In this document: one piece after another, positions 27,532 to 38,131 of the stretch
Layout of the letters: each line of letters begins with the position of its first letter
How positions within the stretch are numbered: position 1 is the stretch's first letter
From: Gammaproteobacteria bacterium MFB021
GTDB taxonomy: Bacteria; Pseudomonadota; Gammaproteobacteria; Pseudomonadales; Halomonadaceae
DNA: 64,000 nucleotides
Assembly: GCA_000737985.1 (NCBI GenBank)
Contig: JNVT01000066.1
Location: 1 to 64,000, forward strand
Reading direction: 5' to 3'
Program-made: the position numbers and the translations under genes
Notes under the pieces: generated by a model
Told to the model about the DNA's origin: nothing
The model's database searches: none
What the model saw: the letters and a program-made list of their open reading frames with translations, nothing else

Positions 27532-29046
27532 ATGAGCGGCGATACTTACGATCTGATTGTCATCGGCGGCGGCATCAACGGCGCCGGCATTGCCCGCGAC
27601 GCCGTGGGTCGGGGGCTGTCGGTGCTGCTGGTCGAGGCCGACGATCTCGCCAGCCATACCTCCTCGGCTTCCACCAAGCTGATCCATGGTGGCCTGCGCT
27701 ATCTGGAGCAGTACGAGTTCAAGCTCGTGGCCAAGGCGCTCTCCGAGCGAGAAGTGCTGCTCAAGATGGCGCCCCATATCATCTGGCCGATGCGCTTCGT
27801 GCTCCCCCACCAGAAGCATCTGCGCCCGGCGTGGATGATCCGCACCGGCCTGTTCCTGTATGACCACCTCGGCGGCAAACAGACCCTGGCGAACTCCCAC
27901 GGGGTCAAGTTCTCCAGCCATCCGGCCGGCGCACCGTTGAAAGCGGAGTTCACCAAAGGCTTCGTCTACTCCGATGCCTGGGTTCAGGATGCCCGCCTGG
28001 TCGTCCTCAACTGCATGGATGCAGCCGACCGCGGCGCGCGCATCATGACCCGCACCCGGGCCGAGACGGCGACACGCAGCGCCGATGGCTGGCAGGTGAC
28101 ACTCAAGACCTGCGATGGCGAAACCAGCGAGGTTCGCGCACGCGGGCTAGTCAACGCGGCGGGGCCCTGGGCGGTGCGCTTTCTGGACGATATCGCCTCA
28201 CAGAACCACTCCTATGCGCTGCGCCTGATCAAGGGCAGCCATATCGTGGTCGAGCGCCTGTTCGCGCACGACTACGCCTATATCTTCCAGCAGCCGGATG
28301 GCCGCATCGTCTTCGCCATCCCCTACGAGCGAGACTTCACCCTGATCGGCACCACCGATGTCGAACATCGGGGCGCGCCGGGCAAGGTGGCGATCGACGC
28401 CGACGAAATCGCCTACCTCTGCGAGGCCATCAACCGCTATTTCGAGCGCCCGATCGGCCCTGACGACGTGGTCTGGAGCTACTCCGGCGTGCGCCCGCTG
28501 CTCGACGATCACGAAGACAACGCCAGCGAGATCACCCGCGACTACCGCATCCAGCTCGATACGCGCGGAGGCGCACCGCTGCTCAATATCTTCGGCGGCA
28601 AGCTGACGACCTATCGGCGCCTGGCCGAAGACGCCGTCGACCAGCTGGCGCCGGCACTCGGCAACCACGAGAAAGCCTGGACTCACAGCGGCCATCCGCT
28701 GCCCGGCGGCGATGACGCCGATCCGCAGCAGCAGGTGGCATCGCTGCAGCGCCGCTACCCCTTCGTGCCATCGCCGATGGCCACGCGTCTGGTGTTCAAC
28801 TACGGCACTCGGGCGCTGACGATCCTGGGCCAGGCCGAGGGACTGGCCAATCTCGGCGAACACTTCGGCGCCGATCTCTACGCCGCCGAGGTCGACTACC
28901 TGCGCGCACACGAATGGGCGCGAACCGCAGAAGACATCCTCTGGCGCCGCACCAAGCTGGTCCTGCGTCTCGATGACCGCGAGCAGCGCCGACTCGCCGA
29001 TTATCTCGCAGCATCCGCTGCCAAGACGGAGGAACAAAAAGCGTAA
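27532..29046 (+). CDS. glpD: Aerobic glycerol-3-phosphate dehydrogenase
   Basis: FAD-dependent membrane-associated dehydrogenase of 504 residues (E. coli GlpD 501). The FAD fold opens YDLIVIGGGINGAGIARDA, then STKLIHGGLRYLEQYEF, and the C-terminal cap contains IFGGKLTTYRRLAEDA, all standard for GlpD. It oxidises glycerol-3-phosphate to dihydroxyacetone phosphate and reduces quinone. First in glpD-glpF-glpK, behind a GlpR-type operator. Confidence 0.95.
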   Translation: MSGDTYDLIVIGGGINGAGIARDAVGRGLSVLLVEADDLASHTSSASTKLIHGGLRYLEQYEFKLVAKALSEREVLLKMAPHIIWPMRFVLPHQKHLRPAWMIRTGLFLYDHLGGKQTLANSHGVKFSSHPAGAPLKAEFTKGFVYSDAWVQDARLVVLNCMDAADRGARIMTRTRAETATRSADGWQVTLKTCDGETSEVRARGLVNAAGPWAVRFLDDIASQNHSYALRLIKGSHIVVERLFAHDYAYIFQQPDGRIVFAIPYERDFTLIGTTDVEHRGAPGKVAIDADEIAYLCEAINRYFERPIGPDDVVWSYSGVRPLLDDHEDNASEITRDYRIQLDTRGGAPLLNIFGGKLTTYRRLAEDAVDQLAPALGNHEKAWTHSGHPLPGGDDADPQQQVASLQRRYPFVPSPMATRLVFNYGTRALTILGQAEGLANLGEHFGADLYAAEVDYLRAHEWARTAEDILWRRTKLVLRLDDREQRRLADYLAASAAKTEEQKA

Positions 29047-29153
29047 GCGTTCACCCAGTCATGCTCCGGCCATCGGTTTCACGATCAACCCGTCACCGCC
29101 GTTCTGGTTCTTTCGGAGCTCACCACCGCTAGACGAATATCACGGGAGTCAAT

Positions 29154-29882
29154 ATGGGAGTCTTAGGAAAGATAGTGCTGCACGAGATTGCCGGTACGGC
29201 CTGCATGACGCTGCTCGGCTGCGGCGTGGTCGCCAACGTGCTGCTCAAGAAGACCGGTGGTCACAACGGTGGCCCACTCTTGATCTTTTTCGGCTGGGGA
29301 CTCGCGGTCTATTGCGGTGTGTGGATCGCATTCGATACCGGCGCTCATCTCAACCCGGCCATCACCCTCGCGCTATGGCTGGGCCCGGCCACCGAGTACG
29401 CCAAGGGCATCCCCATCACCCTGGACAATACGCTGGCCTATTTCATCGGCGAGTTCGCGGGGGCCTGGCTGGGTGCGGTGCTTTGCTACCTCTGCTACAA
29501 GAAGCAGTACGACGATACCGAGGATGCCACCACCATTCTGGCCACTTTTTCGACCATCCCCACGATTCGCTCGCGCTTCTGGAACTGCGTGACCGAAGCC
29601 ATCGGCACCTTCGTGCTGGTGTTCGTCGTCATCATGTTCGGCCATACGCCCAACGGGCTCGGCCCCTTGGCCGTGGCACTGCTGGTGGTCGCGATCGGCG
29701 CCTCGCTGGGCGGGCCCACGGGCTATGCGATCAACCCTGCCCGCGATATGGGGCCGCGGCTGGCGCACGCCATGCTGCCCATTCAGCACAAGGGAGCCAA
29801 CGACTGGGGCTACGCGTGGGTGCCCTTCGTCGGCCCGATCATCGGCAGCAGTCTCGCTGCCCTCGTCGCAACGGTCTATTGA
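29154..29882 (+). CDS. glpF: Glycerol facilitator, aquaglyceroporin
   Basis: Major-intrinsic-protein channel of 242 residues with six membrane segments and the two NPA half-helices, HLNPAIT (N67) and AINPARD (N194). The Asp after the second NPA-Arg is the mark of glycerol-conducting members. It is shorter than E. coli GlpF (281), mainly at the termini. GGGAG lies near the ATG. It lets glycerol in for GlpK, the next gene (48 bp gap). Confidence 0.92.
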   Translation: MGVLGKIVLHEIAGTACMTLLGCGVVANVLLKKTGGHNGGPLLIFFGWGLAVYCGVWIAFDTGAHLNPAITLALWLGPATEYAKGIPITLDNTLAYFIGEFAGAWLGAVLCYLCYKKQYDDTEDATTILATFSTIPTIRSRFWNCVTEAIGTFVLVFVVIMFGHTPNGLGPLAVALLVVAIGASLGGPTGYAINPARDMGPRLAHAMLPIQHKGANDWGYAWVPFVGPIIGSSLAALVATVY

Positions 29883-29900
29883 GCTGCATTCGCGCTATAA

Positions 29901-31439
<1,539 letters not shown>

Positions 31440-31487
31440 GCGCTCGCGCGCCCAGCGAGACGGCTTAGCCAGGTCGTTTCGCCAAAG

Positions 31488-31527
31488 ACAAGGCCCGAGT
31501 TCCCCGATCCGAGGACTCGGGCCTTGT
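31488..31527 (+). terminator. Hairpin terminator after glpK
   Basis: Perfect 13-base arms, ACAAGGCCCGAGT (31488-31500) and its complement (31515-31527), with a 14-base loop, 48 bp after the glpK stop. Only a weak T-rich tail follows. Confidence 0.65.
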
Positions 31528-31675
31528 CGTCTCGGTCGCAGACCTCCCTAGCCCCCGCTTCCCAGTCCCCGCTTTCCAGTCCCCCAAGACGAAGCGCCCT
31601 CGAATCCGGATAATGGCCGCCATCCACCTCCCGTCAGCCACGGAGGTCAGCCACTTACCAACGCGGTCTCTCTCC

Positions 31676-33871
31676 ATGGAAATCAAGGTCAACTATCTCG
31701 ACAACCTGCGCCAGGAAGCCAAGTTCGACGACTTCACGGTGATCACCGACCAGCCGATCCGCTACAAGGGCGACGGCTCGGCGCCGGGACCGTTCGACTA
31801 CTTCCTCGCCTCCACGGTGCTCTGCGCGGCCTATTTCGTGCGGGTCTACTGCAACGCCCGCGAGATCCCCACCGAGAACATCCGGCTGTCGCAGAACAAC
31901 ATCGTCGACCCGGAGAACCGCTACAACCAGATCTTCCGTATCCAGATCGAACTGCCGGCGGACATCTCCGACAAGGACCGCACCGGCATTCTGCGCTCGA
32001 TCGAGCGCTGCTCGGTCAAGCGGGTGATCCAGAACAACCCCGAGTTCCAGATCGAGGCGGTGGAGAACATCGACGAGAACGCCCAGGCGCTGCTGATGGG
32101 CGGCTCGCTCGACAAGGACGGCGAGAACCAGGAGACCTGGATCGAAGGCAAGGACCTGCCGCTGGAAAGAACCATCGCCAATATGACGGGCATCCTCGAG
32201 CGCCTCGGCATGAAGATCGAGATCGCCTCCTGGCGCAATATCGTGCCCCACGTCTGGTCGCTGCACATTCGCGACGCCGCCTCACCGATGTGCTTCACCA
32301 ACGGCAAGGGCGCGACCAAGGAAGCCGCGCTGTGCTCGGCGCTGGGTGAGTTCATCGAACGCCTGTCGTGCAACTTCTTCTACAACGATCAGTTCTTCGG
32401 CAACGAGATCGCCGCCAGCGAGTTCGTCCACTATCCGAACGAGCGCTGGTTCCAGCCGGGGCCGGACGACGCGCTGCCCAGCGAGATTCTCGACGACCAC
32501 TGCCGCGCGATCTTCGACCCGGACGGCGAGCTCCGAGGCTCGCATCTGTATGACACCAACTCCGGGCGCACCGACCGCGGCATCGTCTCGCTGCCGTTCA
32601 AGCGCCACTCGGACGGCGAGACGGTATGGTTCCCCTCCAACCTGATCGAGAACCTCTATCTCAGCAACGGCATGAGCGCGGGCAACACCCTCGCCGAAGC
32701 GCAGGTGCAGTGTCTCTCCGAGATCTTCGAGCGGGCGGTGAAGCGTCAGATCATCGAGCAGGAGATCGCGCTACCGGACGTCCCCGAGGCGGTACTGGCG
32801 CAGTACCCGACGATTGTCGAAGGCGTGCAGGCGCTGGAGGCCCAGGGCTTCCCGGTGCTGGTCAAGGATGCCTCCCTCGGCGGGCGCTTCCCGGTCGCCT
32901 GCGTCACCTTGATGAACCCGCGCACCGGCGGCGTGTTCGCCTCCTTCGGCGCGCACCCCAGCCTGTCGGTCGCCATCGAACGCAGCCTCACCGAGCTGCT
33001 GCAGGGGCGCAGCTTCGAGGGCATGAACGATCTGCCGCCGCCCACCTTCAACGCCCAGGCGGTGAGTGAACCCAACAACTTCGTCGAGCACTTCATCGAC
33101 TCTTCCGGCGTGGTGTCGTGGCGCTTCTTCAGCGCCACGGCGGACGTCGACTTCGTCGAGTGGGACTTCTCCGGCACCAACGACGAGGAGGCCGAGCGCC
33201 TGTTCGCGATTCTCGACGACGAGGGGCTGGAAGCCTATGTCGCCACTTTCGAGGATCTCGGCGCCCCGGTGTGCCGCATCCTGGTGCCCGGCTACTCCGA
33301 GGTCTATCCGGTCGAGGATCTGGTGTGGGACAACACCAACATGGCGCTGGCCTTCCGCGAGGATATCCTCGACCTGCACCGCCTCGATGAGGCGCAGCTG
33401 ACCGACCTGCTCGAACGTCTGGAGGAGAGCGAGCTCGACGAGCAGATGAAGATCGTCACCCTGATCGGGATCGAGTTCGACGACAACACCGTATGGTCGG
33501 AGCTGACCATCGCCGAACTGAAGCTGCTGATCCAGCTGGCGCTGGGGCGCCTGGAAGACGCCCTGGACGGCGCGCAGATGTTCTTGCAGTTCAACGACAA
33601 CACCGTCGACCGCGGGCTCTTCTATCAGGCACTCACCGCAGTGCTCGAAATCGCCCTGGACGACGATCTCGAGCTCGACGACTACCGCCACAACCTGACC
33701 CGGATGTTCGGCGAGGCGAAGATGGCAGACGCCATCGGCGCAGTGGAGGGCTCGGTGCGCTTCCCCGGACTGACGCCGACCAGCCTCGCGCTCGAAGGCA
33801 TCGAGCGCCACCAGCGCCTGCTCGAGAGCTATCACAAGCTGCACGCCTGGCGCGCGGCCAACGCGCGTTGA
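31676..33871 (+). CDS. OsmC-YcaO fusion protein
   Basis: Protein of 731 residues. Residues 1-~140 are an OsmC/Ohr-like domain with both expected cysteines (C50 in TVLCAAYFV, C112 in ERCSVKRV). Residues ~180-560 are a YcaO domain close to E. coli YcaO: CFTNGKGATKEAALCSALGE, then ERLSCNFFYNDQFFG, and SNGMSAGNTLAEA with its ATP-binding glutamates. The rest is the helical, TPR-like tail that E. coli YcaO also has. YcaO proteins use ATP to activate amide backbones, and E. coli YcaO aids thiomethylation of ribosomal protein S12. The fused OsmC domain is absent from E. coli YcaO (586 residues). No clear ribosome site at ATG 31676; an in-frame start at 31613 exists. Confidence 0.9.
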   Translation: MEIKVNYLDNLRQEAKFDDFTVITDQPIRYKGDGSAPGPFDYFLASTVLCAAYFVRVYCNAREIPTENIRLSQNNIVDPENRYNQIFRIQIELPADISDKDRTGILRSIERCSVKRVIQNNPEFQIEAVENIDENAQALLMGGSLDKDGENQETWIEGKDLPLERTIANMTGILERLGMKIEIASWRNIVPHVWSLHIRDAASPMCFTNGKGATKEAALCSALGEFIERLSCNFFYNDQFFGNEIAASEFVHYPNERWFQPGPDDALPSEILDDHCRAIFDPDGELRGSHLYDTNSGRTDRGIVSLPFKRHSDGETVWFPSNLIENLYLSNGMSAGNTLAEAQVQCLSEIFERAVKRQIIEQEIALPDVPEAVLAQYPTIVEGVQALEAQGFPVLVKDASLGGRFPVACVTLMNPRTGGVFASFGAHPSLSVAIERSLTELLQGRSFEGMNDLPPPTFNAQAVSEPNNFVEHFIDSSGVVSWRFFSATADVDFVEWDFSGTNDEEAERLFAILDDEGLEAYVATFEDLGAPVCRILVPGYSEVYPVEDLVWDNTNMALAFREDILDLHRLDEAQLTDLLERLEESELDEQMKIVTLIGIEFDDNTVWSELTIAELKLLIQLALGRLEDALDGAQMFLQFNDNTVDRGLFYQALTAVLEIALDDDLELDDYRHNLTRMFGEAKMADAIGAVEGSVRFPGLTPTSLALEGIERHQRLLESYHKLHAWRAANAR

Positions 33872-33909
33872 CCGGGAGCGCTAACGAGACACGCTGATCG
33901 GCAGCGGCG

Positions 33910-34836
33910 CTAACCGCCGCTGGCCTCGACGATGTAGCGCGCGATCATCAGATCGAGATGCGCGCCACCGCCGTTCTTGTAGAGCGTGATGTCGCTGTCG
34001 TCACGGCGCCCGGGCGCGCCGCCGAGCAGCTCACGCAGGTCGGCCAGCACATCGCTCGCCGCGATGGTGCCGGCGGCCAGCGGGATGGCCAGCTCGCCGA
34101 TATGGCCCAGGGTGCTGTCGCGGCTGTCGACGAACAGCCGCGCGCGGGTCAGCAGGGTGTCGTCGGCCTCGCGCATATCGGCCTTGAAGGCGCCGATCAG
34201 GTCGACATGGGTCCCGGAGCGCACCCACTCGCCGCGCAGAAACGGCTCACGCGCCAGGGTGGCAGTGGCGATGATATCCGCCTGCCCGGCGGCCTCGGCC
34301 AGGCCGCTCACCGCCACCACGGGTACGCGGTGGCCGGCATAGCGCTCGGCCAGCGCCGTCGCGCGGGCCGGCGTCCGGTTCCACAGGCGGATGCGCTCGA
34401 GGGACGGGAACAGCGCGCTATAGGCTTCGATCAGGCTCGCCGCCACCGCCCCGGCGCCACAGATCAGCAGCTCACGACTGTGCGGCCGCGCCAGGCACAG
34501 CGCCCCCAGCACCGAGTCGCTGGCGGTCTTGATCTCGGTGACCAGGCGGCTGTCGAGCACCGCCTGCAGCCGGCCATCCTCGGGGTCAAAGTAGAGCATC
34601 GCCCCCTGCACCGTGGGCAGCCCGCGCGCGGCGTTGGCCTCGAACACGGTCACCGCCTTGGCGCCGTAACCGAGCCCGGGAATGAAACAGGAGCGGTTGA
34701 GCAGCGTGCCCTCGGCCGGGCCGAGAAAGCTGTCGTCGATCTGGGGCGGCGCGCCCAGATGGCCCTGACGCAGGGCCTCGACCGCGCCCGCCCAGTCCAG
34801 CGCACCGCGCGTCTCCGCATAGCCGATCTGGCGCAT
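33910..34836 (-). CDS. Ornithine cyclodeaminase/mu-crystallin family enzyme
   Basis: NAD(P)-dependent enzyme of 308 residues. GYGAKAVTVFEANAARGLPTVQG and LDSRLVTEIKTASDSVLGALCL match the OCD/mu-crystallin substrate domain, and LLICGAGAVAASLIEAY is the Rossmann dinucleotide motif. Family members are ornithine cyclodeaminases, pyrroline-2-carboxylate reductases or alanine dehydrogenases; sequence alone does not choose. Convergent with the OsmC-YcaO gene (38 bp between stops). Confidence 0.85.
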   Translation of the reverse strand: MRQIGYAETRGALDWAGAVEALRQGHLGAPPQIDDSFLGPAEGTLLNRSCFIPGLGYGAKAVTVFEANAARGLPTVQGAMLYFDPEDGRLQAVLDSRLVTEIKTASDSVLGALCLARPHSRELLICGAGAVAASLIEAYSALFPSLERIRLWNRTPARATALAERYAGHRVPVVAVSGLAEAAGQADIIATATLAREPFLRGEWVRSGTHVDLIGAFKADMREADDTLLTRARLFVDSRDSTLGHIGELAIPLAAGTIAASDVLADLRELLGGAPGRRDDSDITLYKNGGGAHLDLMIARYIVEASGG

Positions 34837-34920
34837 CCGTTGGCCCTCACTGCTGGTGTCGTATTGGTCGTCTCCGCTCGACCCTAGCCAGTGTGGATGC
34901 CGCAGCGCAAGCGCCGACGC

Positions 34921-35364
34921 TCAGGCGGGGCCGGCCTCGAGCAGGCGTACCGCCAGGTGCACGAAGTCCACCGACGAGACGATTCCCACCAGGCGCCCGT
35001 CGCCGTCGACCACCGGCATCGCGCCGTGGCGGTTGTCGAGCAGGGTGCGCCCGGCCTCGGCCAGGGGTGACTCCGGCGTCAGCGTCAGCACCTCACCGGA
35101 AAGCACCTCTTCGACCGGGATCAGGGCCAGGTGATGGCTCAGGCGGTTCGAGCCATAGACATTGGTGATCTGCAGCGCCTCACGCAGCACCACCTTCTGA
35201 TTGAGCATTCCCACCAGCCGATCCTGGGCGTCGAGCACCGGCAGATGCCGAATCTTGTGCTCGCGCATCGCTTCGTTGCCATCGTGCAGCGACTGATCGA
35301 GACGCAAGGTAAGCACGTCGCGGATCATGATATCCGCCACGCGTTGGGGTAATGCCTGACTCAT
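34921..35364 (-). CDS. CBS-domain protein
   Basis: Small protein of 147 residues made of two CBS domains (ADIMIRDVLTLRLDQSLHDG..HLPVLDAQDRLVGMLN and EVLSGEVLTLTPESPLAEA..MPVVDGDGRLVGIVS). CBS pairs bind adenine nucleotides and act as energy or ion sensors. The start at 35364 has GGAGAG seven bases ahead. A palindrome about 40 bp upstream may control it. Partner unknown. Confidence 0.85.
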   Translation of the reverse strand: MSQALPQRVADIMIRDVLTLRLDQSLHDGNEAMREHKIRHLPVLDAQDRLVGMLNQKVVLREALQITNVYGSNRLSHHLALIPVEEVLSGEVLTLTPESPLAEAGRTLLDNRHGAMPVVDGDGRLVGIVSSVDFVHLAVRLLEAGPA

Positions 35365-35405
35365 ACCGACTCTCCTCGAGTGACCCCAGGGGGAATTGAC
35401 CAACC

Positions 35406-35427
35406 ATCGATCAATAAATAGATCGAT
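35406..35427. promoter_or_regulatory. Inverted repeat ATCGATC/GATCGAT upstream of CBS gene
   Basis: Perfect 7-base arms around AATAAATA, 42 bp upstream of the CBS-protein start. The AT loop could include its minus 10. Operator-like; the binding factor is unknown. Confidence 0.35.
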
Positions 35428-35482
35428 CGACCATTCTGCTGATTATCGGCAGCCGGGCGGCCTGGCGTAGTCCTTACATGCG

Positions 35483-35496
35483 TTTTTGCGCAAAAA
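35483..35496. promoter_or_regulatory. Perfect palindrome TTTTTGCGCAAAAA
   Basis: Fourteen-base perfect palindrome midway between the divergent CBS and phoD genes. It could be a regulator site. No known operator is claimed. Confidence 0.3.
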
Positions 35497-35526
35497 ACCC
35501 TGCGCTCACAGACCGCGTGCGGCGAC

Positions 35527-35560
35527 GCTTCACGTCGCCGTCATCTCCCCGCTCTAGGCT
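35527..35560 (+). promoter_or_regulatory. Pho-type promoter of phoD
   Basis: GCTTCAC (35527) and CCGTCAT (35538) form 11-base repeats of the CTGTCAT class. The second 11-mer ends at 35548; exactly six bases later TAGGCT (35555-35560) serves as minus 10. The ugpB promoter here and E. coli phoA have the same geometry. The first repeat unit is weak; the target gene supports the call. Confidence 0.5.
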
Positions 35561-35598
35561 TCTCGCGTAACGCCCGTGACCGCCCGAGGAGACGCCCC

Positions 35599-37167
35599 GT
35601 GAAAGCCCCCAAGCCCCCCATCACCCGTCGCGAACTGCTGGTTCGCGGCGGCCAGCTCGGCCTTGCCGCTGCCGGCCTGCTCGGCGCGCCGGCCATCGTG
35701 CTCGCCGAAGGGCGCCGCCCCGCGGTGGAGGGTGGCGTCATGAGCGGCGATGTGCTGGCCGACCGCGCCATGCTGTGGGCCCGCGCCGACCGCCCGGCGC
35801 GGATGCTGATCGAGGTCGCCGACAACCCCAACTTTCGCGCCGCCCGCCAGCTTCCCTGGGTCGATGTACTCCCCGAGAGCGGGCTGATCGGCAAGCTCGA
35901 TGCCACCGGGCTCGGCGGCATGCCGGAGGTCCACTATCGAGTGCGTTTCGCGGCTCTGGGTGACGCCCGAGCGGTCAGCGAGCCGGTGGTCGGCCGCCTG
36001 CGCCTGCCGCCGAGCGCGCCGCGGGATCTGCGCTTCGTGTGGTCCGGCGACGTGGTCGGTCAGGGCTGGGGGATCGATGAGTCCCGCGGCGGCATGCGCA
36101 CCTGGGAGGCGATGCGCCAGGTGCGCCCGGACTTCTTCATCCACTCCGGCGACAGCGTCTACGCCGACGGCCCGCTCGACTCGCAGGTCGCGCTGCCCGA
36201 TGGCAGCACCTGGCGCAACGTCGTCACACCGGCCAAGCAGAAGGTGGCCGAGACCCTCGAGGAGTATCGCGGCCAGCACGCCTACAACCATCTCGACGCC
36301 AACTTCCGCCGCTTTGCCACCGAGGTGCCGATGCTGGCCCAGTGGGACGACCACGAGACGATCAACAACTGGTACCCGCAGGAGATTCTCGACGACGACC
36401 GCTATACCGAGAAGCGCGTGGCCCTGCTCGCGGCCCGCTCGCGTCAGGCGTTTCTCGACTACATGCCGCTGCGGCTGTCGTCAGCGGCGCCGCAGCGCAT
36501 CTACCGCCGCTTCGCCTACGGCCCGGGTATGGAAGTGTTCATGCTCGACATGCGCAGCTACCGCGGCCCCAACAGCGCCAATCTTCAGGCCGAGGACTCG
36601 CCGGCCACCGCCTTCATCGGTGAGGATCAGTTCCGCTGGCTACACCAGGCGCTCAAGCGCTCCACCGCGACCTGGAAAATCATCGCCGCCGACATGCCGA
36701 TCGGCCTGGTGGTGCCGGATGGCGACGACTTCGAGGCGATCGCCAACGCCGACCCCGGCCAGCCGCTGGGGCGCGAGCTGGAGCTCGCCCGCCTGCTCAA
36801 GGCGATCCGCGACGACGATATCGCCAACGTGGTGTGGTTCACCGCCGACGTGCACTACACCGCCGCCCACCACTACGCGCCGGAGCGCGCCGCCTTCAAG
36901 CAGTTCAAGCCGTTCTGGGAGTTCGTCAGCGGCCCGCTCCACGCCGGCACCTTCGGCCCCAATGACTTGGACGCCACTTTCGGCCCCAAGGTGGTATTCC
37001 AGAAGGCGCCGCCGGCGGGTCAGAAGAACCTGCCGCCCTCGGCGGGCTATCAGTTCTTCGGCCAGGTCGACCTCGACGGCGCGAGCGAAACGCTCACGGT
37101 AACGCTGAAGGATAGCGACGGCACCGCCCTGCATACGCAGGTGCTGACGCCCGAAAATCGCGCCTGA
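35599..37167 (+). CDS. phoD: PhoD-family alkaline phosphatase/phosphodiesterase
   Basis: Exported phosphatase of 522 residues. The N-terminus ITRRELLVRGGQLGLAAAG is a twin-arginine signal ending near PAIVLAEG. Then come the PhoD N-terminal beta domain (GVMSGDVLADRAMLWAR) and the metallophosphatase core: FVWSGDVVGQ, FFIHSGDSVYADGP, AQWDDHETINN and FTADVHYTAAHHY, giving the Asp/His metal ligands. It should release phosphate from mono- and diesters in the periplasm. GAGGAG precedes the GTG start. Pho-type promoter upstream. Confidence 0.92.
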   Translation: MKAPKPPITRRELLVRGGQLGLAAAGLLGAPAIVLAEGRRPAVEGGVMSGDVLADRAMLWARADRPARMLIEVADNPNFRAARQLPWVDVLPESGLIGKLDATGLGGMPEVHYRVRFAALGDARAVSEPVVGRLRLPPSAPRDLRFVWSGDVVGQGWGIDESRGGMRTWEAMRQVRPDFFIHSGDSVYADGPLDSQVALPDGSTWRNVVTPAKQKVAETLEEYRGQHAYNHLDANFRRFATEVPMLAQWDDHETINNWYPQEILDDDRYTEKRVALLAARSRQAFLDYMPLRLSSAAPQRIYRRFAYGPGMEVFMLDMRSYRGPNSANLQAEDSPATAFIGEDQFRWLHQALKRSTATWKIIAADMPIGLVVPDGDDFEAIANADPGQPLGRELELARLLKAIRDDDIANVVWFTADVHYTAAHHYAPERAAFKQFKPFWEFVSGPLHAGTFGPNDLDATFGPKVVFQKAPPAGQKNLPPSAGYQFFGQVDLDGASETLTVTLKDSDGTALHTQVLTPENRA

Positions 37168-37201
37168 GCTCACCGACTTTTCAGACAGCACCTGGCACAC
37201 A

Positions 37202-37231
37202 GCGCCGGCGTGGCCGCTCGCCCGCCGGCGC
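37202..37231. terminator. GC-rich hairpin between convergent phoD and XRE gene
   Basis: Arms GCGCCGGCG (37202-37210) and CGCCGGCGC (37223-37231), 12-base loop, no T-run. Likely bidirectional end signal. Confidence 0.45.
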
Positions 37232-37261
37232 CCACCGTCAGATGGATTTGGAAACACCCTC

Positions 37262-38077
37262 TTAAACGTAGCGCGCCCGAAACTGCCACTCCCCCGGCCC
37301 CACCTCGTTACGGATCGCCGCCACCAGCGCCGGGTCGAGGCGCGGGTCATCCAGCGCATACAGGCCGCAACCCGCCAGCGCCTGGCGCACGTTCATTGCC
37401 CCCGGGAGACGTTCGTAGACCACCCGCACGCTGCAGGGCATGCGCTCGCTGCTATCCGCCACCCCGAGCTTGAGACCGGAGAGCCGGTAGACCTGGCTCT
37501 TGAAGCTGGGAAACAGGATCGTCTGGGTGATCTCGTGGCCGTTGAGCGACTCGTGGTCGACCAGGAACAGACGGTCGCTCAGCAGCATCGCCACGCCGCG
37601 ATAGCGGTTGTGAAAAAGCCGCCCACCGCCGACGGCCGGCATGCGCTCGGTGCGCTGGTAGACCACGTCGTCGCCGCGGCGCTCGAGGCACACCAGGGTG
37701 CACAGCACGTACCCCGGCCGCGACATCGCCAGGTAGTACTCGTGGTAGTAGCCCAGATAGCGCGACATGCCCTGGCGGCCCGTCTCCAGCAGCGCCGTCG
37801 GCAGCGCGGGGGCGCTACGCGCGGTGTCGGTCTCCCCCGGCCTGCCGGGGCGCAGGCGCACCAGCGTCTGGAGCTCGGCGTGGGGCAGCACGATCTCGTG
37901 GAGCTCGACCCCGAAGAAATCGCAGACCCGGCGCATGGTGTGGCCGGCGGGCCGGTAGCGCCCGCTGAGGTAGCGGTTGAACTGCGCCCGGTTGATCTCG
38001 AGCCGCCGGCAGACCTCGGCGATCGAGCGGTAGTAGCTGCACAGCAGCCGCAGATTGGCGGCGAAATCGTCCTGCAT
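37262..38077 (-). CDS. XRE-type helix-turn-helix regulator with large C-terminal domain
   Basis: Protein of 271 residues. Residues ~5-60 are a lambda-repressor-like helix-turn-helix (SIAEVCRRLEINRAQFNRYLSGRY). The rest is an unassigned domain rich in beta structure with FHNRYRGVAMLLSDRLFLVDHESLNG. It may sense a ligand. It lies next to the type I restriction locus (54 bp upstream on the same strand) but is separated from it in function as far as I can tell. Confidence 0.75.
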   Translation of the reverse strand: MQDDFAANLRLLCSYYRSIAEVCRRLEINRAQFNRYLSGRYRPAGHTMRRVCDFFGVELHEIVLPHAELQTLVRLRPGRPGETDTARSAPALPTALLETGRQGMSRYLGYYHEYYLAMSRPGYVLCTLVCLERRGDDVVYQRTERMPAVGGGRLFHNRYRGVAMLLSDRLFLVDHESLNGHEITQTILFPSFKSQVYRLSGLKLGVADSSERMPCSVRVVYERLPGAMNVRQALAGCGLYALDDPRLDPALVAAIRNEVGPGEWQFRARYV

Positions 38078-38131
38078 GAGAAGGCCTTTTTACGCTGAGC
38101 CTTAGTTAACCCATCGCTACCTGCCTTTCAG

